64,000 nt of DNA from Psoroptes ovis (Eukaryota; Arthropoda; Arachnida; Sarcoptiformes; Psoroptidae): assembly GCA_002943765.1 (NCBI GenBank), contig PQWQ01000005.1:2279501-2343500 (forward strand), read 5' to 3'. The notes under the pieces were generated by a model. The model searched no databases. It was not told the DNA's origin and saw nothing but the letters and a program-made list of their open reading frames with translations. Shown here in pieces: positions 1 to 11,310 of the stretch. The position numbers and the translations under genes are program-made. Each line of letters starts with the position of its first letter. Position 1 is the stretch's first letter.

Positions 1-506
1 TGGCCTGTGTGTGTGTGTGCGTACATATACATCATATATCATCAGTATCACCACCATCATCATTCATGATTCATTGAATATTTACCAGAAAATTTTTTTT
101 TGAAACAATAAAATATAATCTTATTTGTTTTTGTTTTGTTTGTTTGTATTTCAAAACACAGAAAAATAAATTCTTCGATCAACGATCACAAATATTATTG
201 GATCATTAAATTCTTCGAAATAATAATATTCTTTGCCTGTAATTTCAATGTTTATTCACAGCGTTTTGCATCGATTTTCATCATCATTCCTCATCAATAT
301 TGATGATATTAATTCATCATTATTTTTAGTTTCACTATGAAACTTCTGAAAATAAAATCTTTGATCAATCGCTAACATATTAGGGGATTTCATTTCAAAA
401 AAAAAAAAAAAAAAAATGTTCAGAAGCTGAGCAGTAGCAGCCTCGATGATTGCATTGGCTCAATCATATTCTGAGAAAAAAAAAACGAAATTAAATGATG
501 AACAAA

Positions 507-596
507 GAATTCATGAATTCTGTTTGATTCGACATTATTCTGTATTCAAGAATTCATGAATTTTACATTATTCTTCATTGAAGAATTCATGAATTC
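507..596. repeat. Three copies of a 14-bp palindrome
   Basis: GAATTCATGAATTC occurs at 507-520 and 583-596, with a one-base variant (GAATTCATGAATTT) at 550-563. Spacers of 29 and 19 bp are themselves related (both contain ACATTATTCT). The copies look like a short degenerate tandem duplication of a palindrome-containing unit. No function is evident. Confidence 0.7.
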
Positions 597-2557
597 TATA
601 TATAGAAATTCATCATCATCATCATCATTGATCAATGATTGTGTTCACGTTGATGATGATCGATTGAATTATATTCATTGAAATTATATATAAGTGTGTT
701 TCAACATATGTATTACATAATATATTATTTTGGGCATGTTGTAAATATCGCTCAAACACACGCAAACACATATACATACGGTTAAATATAAATACGGTTA
801 TTATTTTGATTTGACAAATATTCTTTGATAATAAATGAACAAAATGCTGAAATATATTCAACATTCAATCAATATACAATTACAAATATACGAATTGATT
901 TAATACATTTCAATACAAAGTAAGCGTATATTCTACGTATACATTTTCCAATATATACTGGTTCTTTGTATCAAAAATGTAAATATTCAGTGCAATTTCA
1001 ATCAATAAATTTCAATTTCTCGAAGAAAATTTCCCATACCTTTTACGATTGCTATAAATCTACAGAATTATTGACAGAATAATTTGCATAGAGAGAATGA
1101 ATGAATGAATTTAAGTCATTTACTTTGCATGATAATAATAATAATGGGAATAATCATGATAATTCAATTCATATTTGCATAATATTTTTATATGTCAATC
1201 AGCATATGCATAAGCTTAATGTATATTTAATGGCATTTGTATTCTTTGAAAATATGTGGAAAAAAATGTGGAGAAATATAAATACAAATTTACTCTTGAA
1301 TTCATTTATTTGATTACATTATTTATTTATTTATCATTATTTTTTTTCATTTTATAATTCAATATTTAATTGAAATTTACCGCAATTCAATTGGATCAAT
1401 ATACAAGTCATATAATTCAAAATAATATAATACATTTATGGATAATAATAATGATAATGATGATAATTGTGCGTGTTGGTATTGGTGGTGGTTGGTGATG
1501 GTGGGTGCTTTAGTTATTGTCAATAGTCTTATTATTGACTTAATGATAACCAGACATTAATGGAATGAAAAAATATAACAAAGAGACGTGAATATTCGGA
1601 TAGAATTGAACAAAATTCAATTTTCGAATGGAAATTTAATTTTGTTTTTTTACAGGAAATTAATTTTGATTAATCATTGAATTGGATCGAAATTGAAATT
1701 GAAATTAATTCACCTCAAAATTCAGAAATTCAATGATGATAACCGAAATCAATCTAAATTTGAAATTTAATACAGTTGATAATCTAAGCAATCAATTACC
1801 CGGATGATTCTATGGAGAATATTCTTGATTGAAGGTCATGAAGAATTGAATCAATTTAAATGAAATAAAATGTCATTTGGTTTTTGGTTTGGAATTTTTC
1901 CCAGCAAAAAATTTCGAAAAAAAAATCCTGAAAACATTTTCTGTCAACAAAAAAAAATCACTTTGACATTTTTGTAGAATTTTTCAATTTGTGAAAATTC
2001 AATCAACAATTAAATTCTTGATTATTTTTTTGATTATTCAAAGATAATTCAGAGAATATTGTTGTTGTTGTTTTTGGCATAATCATTTCATAACACACAG
2101 AACTCATTCAGACCAACACACAGCATTCACACACACACGCACATTCATTATAAGTTAATAAATGGAATTAAAGGAATTTTGTTTTTACCCAGAATTTGAC
2201 GGCATTTAATAGGGTCCCTGGGTACTTTTCAATGCTCGCAATTAGCAGAATGACATTTTCAAAGACATTTTTTTCTGTTTACTCGTAAGAACCAAGAGAA
2301 AAACGATTCAAAATTCATAAAAATCCAATTGTAGATATTCGAAATTCAAAGTTGACCATGACCGATTGACCAGGCCTAAGAGTATGGATTGTAATTATAA
2401 CCTTTAGAATTTGACCTTGATGACTTTGAATTCAATATTTTACTTTAAGATTTCAAGAAAGTTCTCACATACCACAAAAACTGATTGAAAACTTTTGACA
2501 TTTCAATCAGTTTTCTTCCAAATGCAAATCTAAGAGATATATATTTTACGGAGAAAT

Positions 2558-2578
2558 ACACACACACACACACACACA
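2558..2578. repeat. (CA)n microsatellite
   Basis: An uninterrupted CA dinucleotide run in non-coding AT-rich DNA. Confidence 0.95.
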
Positions 2579-5197
2579 GCAATTTCTTATTCCAAATTTC
2601 TGATTTGAATATTTGATAATATTCAAATCAAAATTGTAAAAATTCAAATTGTTAAAAATTCAATTTTGTTAAATTTTGTTTTCAGTTTTGCAGTGGTGCT
2701 GTATCATCATTATTGCACCTATCGACGATGATTGATTGAATCAGTCGAAACAATGTGAATACATTGAAACAATATGAATACATTGAACTAAAGAATACAG
2801 AATAGATACGAAAACGACAAGATGTCAAAATAAGGAAAGAATTGAATTCTATTTATTTAAAGAAATTTTACTTGGAAATTTTACATTTCATCCAAATTTT
2901 TTCAATTTGTTTCCCTGCATATACAACAAATGCCAAATTGCAAATGCACTTTGTCAGAAAACATTTTTGGGGGAAAAGTGTGTTTGTTTAAGAGAATGTG
3001 TTTGTAATACATGTTCATTGTGAATGAGCATTTGTTTTTTCTTTGAACCTTAACGAAAATAAACTTCTTTTGTAATCATCATTCATTTGCTTTGAACATT
3101 AGCGAAACTGAATTGAATTGATATGAAATAAATTGAAATTCAAATGAAAAAACAGATCATTCATTAAGATTACTCAGAATAAAAAGTTTAAAAATGAGTT
3201 CGAAGATGCGACGAAACTTTCAATATGAAACTTGTAAATACGAAAAATTCCAATGAATTTCAAATTTGAAATTTTCCAAGCTTTCGCGTTCATCATTCTA
3301 TAATCTCTCTGCGTTGTTCAACAACCAAAAGCATTTGATTGATTAGTTCTTTGTAGTTTGCCTGGAAAAACCTGGAAACAAAATCACCACCGAAACTCTA
3401 TCTCTCTTTGTTTGTTTGAACCCCAAAAGAATTCAAGGATAAAATCGGCCTTTGGCCAGAGGTCAAGCACACCGAAATGGACACACGCACGTACACGCCA
3501 GGTGTTTTTCGAGGCAAAAATTGATTAGAGATTTTCACCTTTTTTAAAAGGGTTTGTTCCTCTCCTTGTTCTTGTTAATTTAATTTACAGCTGGTTTAAA
3601 TTTCAATTTTCAATACAAAATCATCAACTGACTGAAACTACCATTGAATGGTGTTACAAGATATTTAATATCAAGCGAAATGATTGAATAAAATGAATCG
3701 AATTTTTATACTTTTTTTGGTAAAATAAACAAATAATAATAATGAATTGATAATTGAAAATACGTGGCAAAAACGTGCAAATCATTTCAAAAAATTTTTG
3801 AATTAAAATTTCTCTTCAAGTCTTTTTAGCAATCCTCATCTTCATTATCATTATCGTACAATCAATCAATCAAATTGAAATTCACATTTTACTTCATACA
3901 CAGACATTTACAATGTTGGATCTTCGACCTACGCTCGTTCTCTCAAATACCTTCAATTTTTTCATATCAAAGTTTCAAATAAATTACTTTGCTGCTGCTG
4001 CTGCTGCATATGTTTTTTATGAGTGGATTTATTTATTGGCCATAATTTTTTACAAGCTTACAAGCATACAAACAAACAATAAACAAACGAAATTTGACTG
4101 GTTGGTGGATGTTTTTTCAATTTTGTTTCGTTTGAATTTGTTCAAAAAAAAAAAAAAATTAAAACAAAATAAATAATTTCTTGATAAATGATTCTAAAAT
4201 GATTGTAGAAAAATATTTCAGAACCGAATTAGGAAATATGTGTACATTGAACAACAAAAAAAACATGAGGTTGAAATAATAAGGTTAAATTGAAATGGCA
4301 GAAAAATAAAATAAAATAAAATAAAAATCAAATCTCTGCATTTGTAATGTTGAATTGAATTTGTATATTTTCTATGCAATGTACATATAAGGAAACTTGA
4401 TTTGTTTATTTTCAATTTTATTCGATTTCAATTCATATTTATTCATCGTCGTTGTTGTTCAATGATTTAATAGAATGTAAATAAATAAATTTTCTGGAAA
4501 ATGAAAATTTAAAATATATAAAAAAAATGTAAATAAATAAAAATTTAAACTGAATAAATTTTGAAATATTTGTTCAAGAAATGTATTTCGATTCATTTCA
4601 TTTCGAAAAAAAATTGGCCAATTTGGCTGCACATAATGTTTGTGGTGGTTGCTGTTGCTTTGCATATGCAAATATAAATGTAAAAATCATATGACAACAC
4701 ACACAACAAACACACAAGAGACTGAATGGAGGGGGTGGTGTTGGAGGGGAAATGGATACAAATAGAATTGGAAAATTTACAAAATTATTTCTCCAGATTT
4801 TCTTTTTCTTAAATATCAATCAGACAATGATATATGTGCTTGCGTGCCTGTATATTTGCTTGATTTCTAAAGTTGAATCTGGAATTGTAATTTGAAAATT
4901 TCAAATTTCAAAAAAATGTCTACAAAATATAAGTCTTGAAAGCAAATAAGAAATCTAGAAGAGAGATAGATAGATCCATTAGGAATCATTAGAATCCTAA
5001 AAACAGAAAAAATCTAGATTATTCTGGTTTTAATTTCCTGATTCATTTTTTTTCTAATTAATATTTTGAAATGATATTTTGAAATGTATTTCATTCATTT
5101 TTACATGTTAATGAATTCTTATTGAAATACTAATTATTATTTTCATTTATTTTCAATATTTTTTTTCATTAATTGACAATCTGATGAATCTAATGGA

Positions 5198-5198
<1 letters not shown>

Positions 5199-5226
<28 letters not shown>
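5199..5226. repeat. (ATT)n microsatellite
   Basis: A TAT/ATT trinucleotide run in non-coding DNA. Confidence 0.9.
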
Positions 5227-5229
<3 letters not shown>

Positions 5230-6574
5230 AATGAATCAATTGATCTAATACATATCAAATATATTTGAAATTAACTTGAAATGAAGAATAGAATATTTAA
5301 AACAATATTCCAAAATTAATGGAATTATGTTTGTATATTCGGAAGATTCATTAATATCTAAATGAACATATGAAAATATTTATTTCAAACAAAATCATGT
5401 CAATCATCATTAGTGTGTGAAATTTATACATTTCACCGAAATTCATAATATTGAAAATTTGTTGAATGAAAGAAAAATGGATAAAATCGAAATGAAATGA
5501 AATATAAAATTAAAAGCAAAATGAAAAAAAAGCAAATGAATGAATAGGAATAGGAATAGGAATGACATTTCCGTTTCAATGAATTTTCATTCAAAATTAA
5601 TTTCAAATATGGTGATATACCAGTGTGTATATGAGAGTAATGATAATGATAAATGAAAAAAAAACCAGAAAATGAAAAATTTTCATTATTTTTTGTTTTG
5701 GTTTTGTTCCATTCTTTCGACAAAATTTTAATCAGTTTTTCATTTTTCATTTTTGCATTTCATTCATTCAATGGTTTTTTATGTGATATTTCACATGAAT
5801 GATATGCATATAATAAACACAGAGAGAGAGAATATGAAATGTTTACGGCTTTTTAGATATATCATTAATTTCAAATTATTTTGTGTTTTCGGCTTCGAAA
5901 TAAATAAATTCTATATTTGTCAATGCATATTCTCTCCTCTCCTATCATATGATAGATAATATTCAATTTCTGCTTGAATGATTGATTTGATATTTGTGGT
6001 TTCAATTCTTGGCTTTGGTTTTTTGTTTTGTTTTGTTTTGTTCGGGTTTTAAAGCTCAATGTATTGTTATCATTTTTTTCTTTTTTGTAAAATAGAAAAA
6101 TCATAAAATTCAAAATATTTCAGATTCAATATGAAGTATTGGTTGCATGTTCGATTTGATCATAATTATAATTCAGTGGTATTCATCATTTTTTTCGAGT
6201 AAAAATAAAAAATGATAAATTATTGTTGCTGTAAACAATTAATTAATAATTTGAAACCTAAATACATCAATAATTGTGACATATTTTTAATGGAAAAATT
6301 GAAAATTGACGCCTATTCACATCAGTTTGTTGGTTTGTTTCAGTTTAGAGTTTGATTGGTTTCAGTTCATTTTTGTTTTTTCATTATTTGTCAATCATGA
6401 TATATGAGAATTGAATTTTATTTCATTTTTCTCGCATTTATTCTTCCTATATTTTTGAATTTGAGTTCAGAAAAAAAACTGGTTATTTTCAAGTAATAAA
6501 AGGGATGCTGTGTGTATCTAATGGTTTTTTTTTCAAAGTATATGTGTTATTAGACATTTATATATAGATACACA

Positions 6575-6592
6575 TGTGTGTGTGTGTGTGTG
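6575..6592. repeat. (TG)n microsatellite
   Basis: A TG dinucleotide run, about 300 bp from the probable signal-peptide exon. Confidence 0.9.
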
Positions 6593-6905
6593 CACAAAGT
6601 AATTGCATTCAATTTTATTGAAATATAATAATTCATTGAATCGTGATTTTGTTATTCGATTAAATAGTGATGATAATAACATATATTAGTAAACGAAAAA
6701 AAATGAATAAATAAGTAAAGGATTATATAATAATTTAGAGGAATTTTTTTCGTTTCTCACTCACATTCACTTGTAATAATAAAATCATTTTAATTCCGGA
6801 ATAATAATTCTTTTTTTTCTTCAATTTAAAATGTAAATAAGTAAATAAATCAAGAAACACAAATTGAATGCCATTAAAAAGGGTAAAAAAATGAAAATCA
6901 CATAC

Positions 6906-6998
6906 CTCAACATAGGCCAATGCTTTTTCAGCTAATAGCGTTGACGATAATATACAAATAAATAGTATATTAATCGTTGTGCTCAATTGTAGATTCAT
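6906..6998 (-). CDS. Probable first coding exon of a secreted or membrane protein (partial)
   Basis: The minus strand has an ATG at 6998-6996 followed by 31 codons ending VE, then a consensus GTATGT donor at 6905. The peptide has a short N-region, a hydrophobic core (INILFICILSS) and a small-residue stretch (TLLAEKALAY), which is a good signal-peptide shape. Reading through the donor soon gives low-complexity translation, so the exon should end there in phase 0. No continuation exon is recognisable between here and position 1, so the rest of the gene would lie beyond the window or in tiny exons. The family cannot be named from a signal peptide alone. A chance ORF next to a chance donor is the alternative. 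Confidence 0.4.
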
Positions 6999-7745
6999 GA
7001 TTTATTTTTGGTTTATTGTATGATTTCGATGAAAAATTGATTTTTTTTTCCTTCAATGGATTGAAATATAAATGGAATTTGAACTTGATGATGGATAATT
7101 TTCACAAGTAGTATTTCCGAATATCACTGAAATTCTAATACTTCAACAATAAAATGAATTATTAATGATGTTATTCGATTGATGATGTATTATGTATTTC
7201 GATTGCTAAAATAAAAACTGTGGTTTTTCAATTATTTTTTTTTGTTTGTTCAACACAATAATCATAAACAATATTATTATTATTCTAATTAATTATTATA
7301 TTAATTAATCTAGAATTTCTTTACGATTCTATGATTTTTTTCTAATTGAAAATCAATTCAATGTGTGATGTGTGTAATGTTGTTATGATTTTTGATTATT
7401 ATTATTTTTTCTTTTAAAATAAATTGTTTTGATAATCCAAAAAAAATTCGTTCGAGTAGAAGAGATGAGTGAAAACACTTGTGATAATAATAATGATGAT
7501 GATGATGATAATACTAATAATAATGATGATACACAAGAATAAATTGGGAACAAATTGGCAGAAAAAAAAATACCAAGAATTTTGTTTTGTTTTTTTTTTT
7601 TTTTTTTTTGAAATTCACTGATTGAATTGAAATATTCTGCAATCAAAAGGAATGATGAATATACTGCTGAATGGATTTTTTTTTCTTATTTTAAGAATGT
7701 TGAAAGTAGAATTTTGATTCAAAATAATGATGACTCTTGAATTGC

Positions 7746-7775
7746 TGATGATGATGATGATGATGATGATGATGA
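7746..7775. repeat. (TGA)n microsatellite
   Basis: A trinucleotide run in non-coding DNA. The same unit recurs across the window in both strands. Confidence 0.9.
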
Positions 7776-9693
7776 GGAATACTGCTTGTTATATTTGTGA
7801 ATCTAGAATAGAATAAAATAAAATAAAACAAATTCAAATTCAATTAATCCATTTCATTTCATGTTCATTATATTTTCATCAAAATAATTGTGTCGTTGCT
7901 CGTCAATTTATCTCAAATATTATGATGTACTGAACATTTTTTTTTGTTTCAATTTACTCAAAATCCTATTTGGTTAGTTACTTGTCATTAACTCTAAATG
8001 TGATTAAATTATAATAAATCATTGATGACAAACAAAAAAAAAAATTTGAGAAAAAATTCAGTTTTGTCTCAGTGTACAAAGTGATTGCTATGGTGGTAAA
8101 CTAGGAAGGGATATATGGAATATGATAAATGAACAAAATTCATTTAGAATTATTGAAAATTGACCATAAAACAATGGTGTAATACTCGGAGTTTATGATG
8201 ATTTACAGTCGCAATCGTTGTTGTTGCTGTTGGTATCGTTTTTTACAGTTTTCGGTCGATCGTTGTTTTGGTTATTATTTTAATATCATTTCATGATTAT
8301 TTGAAAGAATGAAAATTCTTTTCAAATGATACATGGATACATGAGAAAAAAAAATTATGACAACAAATGATAATAACAACAAACAATCAATGATTGTTTT
8401 TCATTTACAACTACGAAAAAAAAAAGAAATATGCACTATTCAATATATAATTTTTTTCGTTGTTGTCGATGGATATGAGATTGAGAATGGGTGTCGATGA
8501 TATTAATATTATTATTGTTTTGTATTTTGTATTTTTACAATATTTTTTCTATGATCAATCTAAATAAATGATAAAATCTTTTTGCTTGGTTTTACCATTT
8601 TTTTATTTATTTCTGATGATGATAGTAGTAAATATATTTAATTTAACGATTCATTTTTTATGGTAAAATAATGAATTTTTGGTATTTTCTTCATTCTTTC
8701 TCTCTCTCTTTATTTTCATTCTCTTTCTTTTGGTAGTAGCATCAATATTTGGTGTTGATCAGATTAGATTATTGATTTTTGATAATTTCATTTATATATA
8801 TTTAGAAATAAACATATATACATCAGTGGTATATAAATGAACATATGTGCATTTGGTAGTAGAAGATACGGTATGTGTATTTTTGTTGGTAACAACAACA
8901 ACAACAAAAAAATTTGTTCCAATTTGCTTTGCATTATTATCAATGAATTATTTTGGTTTGGACTAAAATAACTAAAATAAACTTACCTTCTATGGCTTCT
9001 TCTTTGCTATATATGAGTAGTAGTTAGGCAGTTATCTGATATTGATGAACACATATAAACTCTCACTCACACCCAAAACCCAATGATCACAAAATATAGA
9101 TTGAAAAACATTTGTATATCACAAGTACATGACAATGTCCTTTGAAAAAATTTGGAACATTTTTCTTGCTCATCTTCTTTTTAGCAGAATCATACATTGA
9201 TTTTATATATTAGACCGAATATTTTGTTGTTATGACTATGACAAGTATATATCTCAATGAGCATCATAAATAATTTTGACCATAGAACACTATGAAAAAT
9301 GATTCGATTTCTTTTTGTTGTTATGGTGTGTTTGTGATATATTTACCTTTTATTTCACTATTTTCTATGTTCAAATATCACAATGACAAATGTACACAAC
9401 ACAGAGACACAGACACACTAACTTCCATATATAAATAATGAATTAAAAGTATATTTGAATTAAATTGAAGAGAATCATATTTTCTTCGTATATGTTCATA
9501 TATCGTCGTCTTGTTTATGGTATTTTTTTTCATTTCATCATTTTGAATGAATGGAATTCATAGAAAAAAATTTCGAGAATTTCAGTACTTTGCTACCACC
9601 TCGGAGATTCGATGGTGTTTCCAACATTCTCATTCAAAACATTTTTTTCAATTTTCAATTTACAATTGTCAATGACAAAAAGTGGTTCAATTC

Positions 9694-9719
9694 GTTGTTG
9701 TTGTTGTTGTTGTTGTTGT
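9694..9719. repeat. (GTT)n microsatellite
   Basis: An uninterrupted GTT trinucleotide run. Confidence 0.9.
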
Positions 9720-10106
9720 AGCGTTGATATTTGGTATTGGTATTTGGTTATTGTGCCTCTATAGCTTTGTATAATACAATGAAGATTTAATTTTATTTTA
9801 CATTTTCATTATTCCAAAAAAAATTGAATGGGTTTTCTTTTTTTTCGATCATCATCATCATCATCATCAAATAATAGAAAATTCATTTTGGTTCATTTTA
9901 TTCTTTTTTTTCACGAAACAAATAATAAAATTCAATATTTTTTTTTATTTTCATAATAAATTTTCAAATTTGGAAAAACCTTTTTCTATATACTTGATGT
10001 AATAATGTCGTTTTCTTTCTTGAATTATCTGGAATAAAATAATAATAATAATAAAACATTAAAGATGAATAAATAAATAAATAATTGCATATAAATACAA
10101 ATGAAA

Positions 10107-10129
10107 ACACACACACACACACACACACA
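10107..10129. repeat. (AC)n microsatellite
   Basis: An AC dinucleotide run. It creates the poly-Val/Cys segment of a spurious minus-strand ORF. Confidence 0.95.
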
Positions 10130-10759
10130 TACATGGACACACATATATTCTTCACTAATTTCGTTGCCCATATACGACAACATTGAGAAGATATCAGAAA
10201 AAAAATGTTACATGTAATTTTTTTTTAATTTTAATATCAATTATATTACTTGTTTCTTTATCTTCATATGTTTTTAGAGTCCACCACCACCGTTCTTCCA
10301 TCATCTTGTGTGTATAATCACCATCATTGGAAATTAAAATTTTCTCTTTTTGGAAAATTATTTATTTTTCCTTCTCGTTCTTCTTCTATTCAATAATATT
10401 AATGTTTTTGAAAATGGACTCTTTTTTCAAAGGTTCAATCATATGTTCATCACATAAGTATTGAATCGAAGAATATTTTATTTTTATCTTTGTTTATTTA
10501 AATAATTTTAAATTGAATTTGAAATTATTCAAAATAATTCAAAATTTTCGCTTTACCATATGAAATCATCGATTTTTATCAATTAGTATCTTGATTTTGA
10601 AACATTTTATTCATTTTTATCATGTCATTCCTTCAAAAATAGAAACAGATCACAATTAATTAGCGAGATTAATTTATATTTTCATGATATTTCCATGAAA
10701 TTTGAAATTTAAAATTTTTGAAATTTGAAATTTCAAAAAATTTCAAAATTTGCACCCAC

Positions 10760-10960
10760 TCAAAATGGCGTCTGCAGCGGCCAAAATACAAACAAAAACA
10801 TAACGTTCGAATTCGATCAAATTCGAACCGTTCGAAACGGACGGCCTACTACCCCCTGTGCTCTAAAAAAACTAGGAAGTGGAATATTCGAAGTGAAAGA
10901 AAAAAAATCGAATTTCGAATTTTGATTTAAATTCGAATAAAACAACGCATGCGTAACTTT
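10760..10960 (+). promoter_or_regulatory. Possible promoter of a small gene (YY1-like and NRF1-like motifs)
   Basis: This pocket is richer in GC and CpG than its surroundings. It contains CAAAATGGCG at 10761-10770, which resembles the YY1/Pho core, a cluster of TTCGAA and ATTCGAA elements at about 10806-10840, and a perfect 10-bp palindrome ACGCATGCGT at 10945-10954 that resembles the NRF1 site. It lies just upstream of a short ORF (11092-11259) that follows a good splice acceptor and precedes an AATAAA. Assignment as a promoter is inference from motifs only. Confidence 0.35.
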
Positions 10961-11091
10961 GAATTTGCTTTTTTGTTTTGCCGCCCAAAATCCGAAATTT
11001 TCCCCAATTTTGGGTTGTGAAATTTACAAAACAATCAAAATATATAGAACTTTGGCATTTTCCCTTCTTTCTATCTGTTTTCTATTCAGCA

Positions 11092-11259
11092 ATGGTTAAA
11101 CGAAAGAATTCATTTGACCATTTTATCATTGATTGTAGATTATTTCCCCCACATATTTTGTTGTTTGAAATTCCTGAAATTATTCGAAGATTCTTTTGGA
11201 TTCTATCATCAATCGTTTTCCTTTCATTGTTTGTTTTTTCATTTGTACAAATAAAATGA
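11092..11259 (+). CDS. Candidate micropeptide, 55 aa, tail-anchored
   Basis: The ATG at 11092 has purine -3 (G) and +4 G. It comes two bases after a pyrimidine-rich acceptor ending CAG at 11089, so a 5'-UTR intron is plausible. The peptide begins MVKRKNSF, is basic at the N-terminus, and ends with a hydrophobic helix of about 20 residues (FFWILSSIVFLSLFVFSFV) followed by QIK. This is the shape of a small tail-anchored or single-pass membrane protein. An AATAAA lies 46 bp after the stop (11305-11310), and promoter-like motifs sit 140-330 bp upstream. I do not recognise a family. The ORF is short enough to be chance in AT-rich DNA, and its support comes from the arrangement of signals rather than from homology. 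Confidence 0.35.
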   Translation: MVKRKNSFDHFIIDCRLFPPHILLFEIPEIIRRFFWILSSIVFLSLFVFSFVQIK

Positions 11260-11310
11260 TGTTTAAAACAAACAAACAAATAGATTTCATTTGTTTCAAT
11301 GATGAATAAA

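Larger units (their letters stand above)
1..6900. other. AT-rich non-coding stretch (intron or intergenic)
   Basis: I see no convincing coding exon here. All open frames are short, start at arbitrary codons and carry poly-Lys, poly-Asn or poly-Phe from A/T runs. The stretch holds microsatellites (CA at 2558-2578, ATT at 5199-5226, GT at 6575-6592), an A-tract near 400-417 and the palindrome cluster at 507-596. If the minus-strand exon at 6906-6998 is real, this whole stretch could be its first intron. Confidence 0.5.
7000..10700. other. Non-coding AT-rich stretch with microsatellites
   Basis: No supportable gene. It contains a GAT/TGA run at 7746-7775, a long T-tract near 7590-7609, a GTT run at 9694-9719, an ATC run near 9849-9869 and an AC run at 10107-10129. 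The small ORFs here are translations of these repeats. If the exon at 6906-6998 is genuine, the part just above 7000 is its 5' UTR or promoter. Confidence 0.6.
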
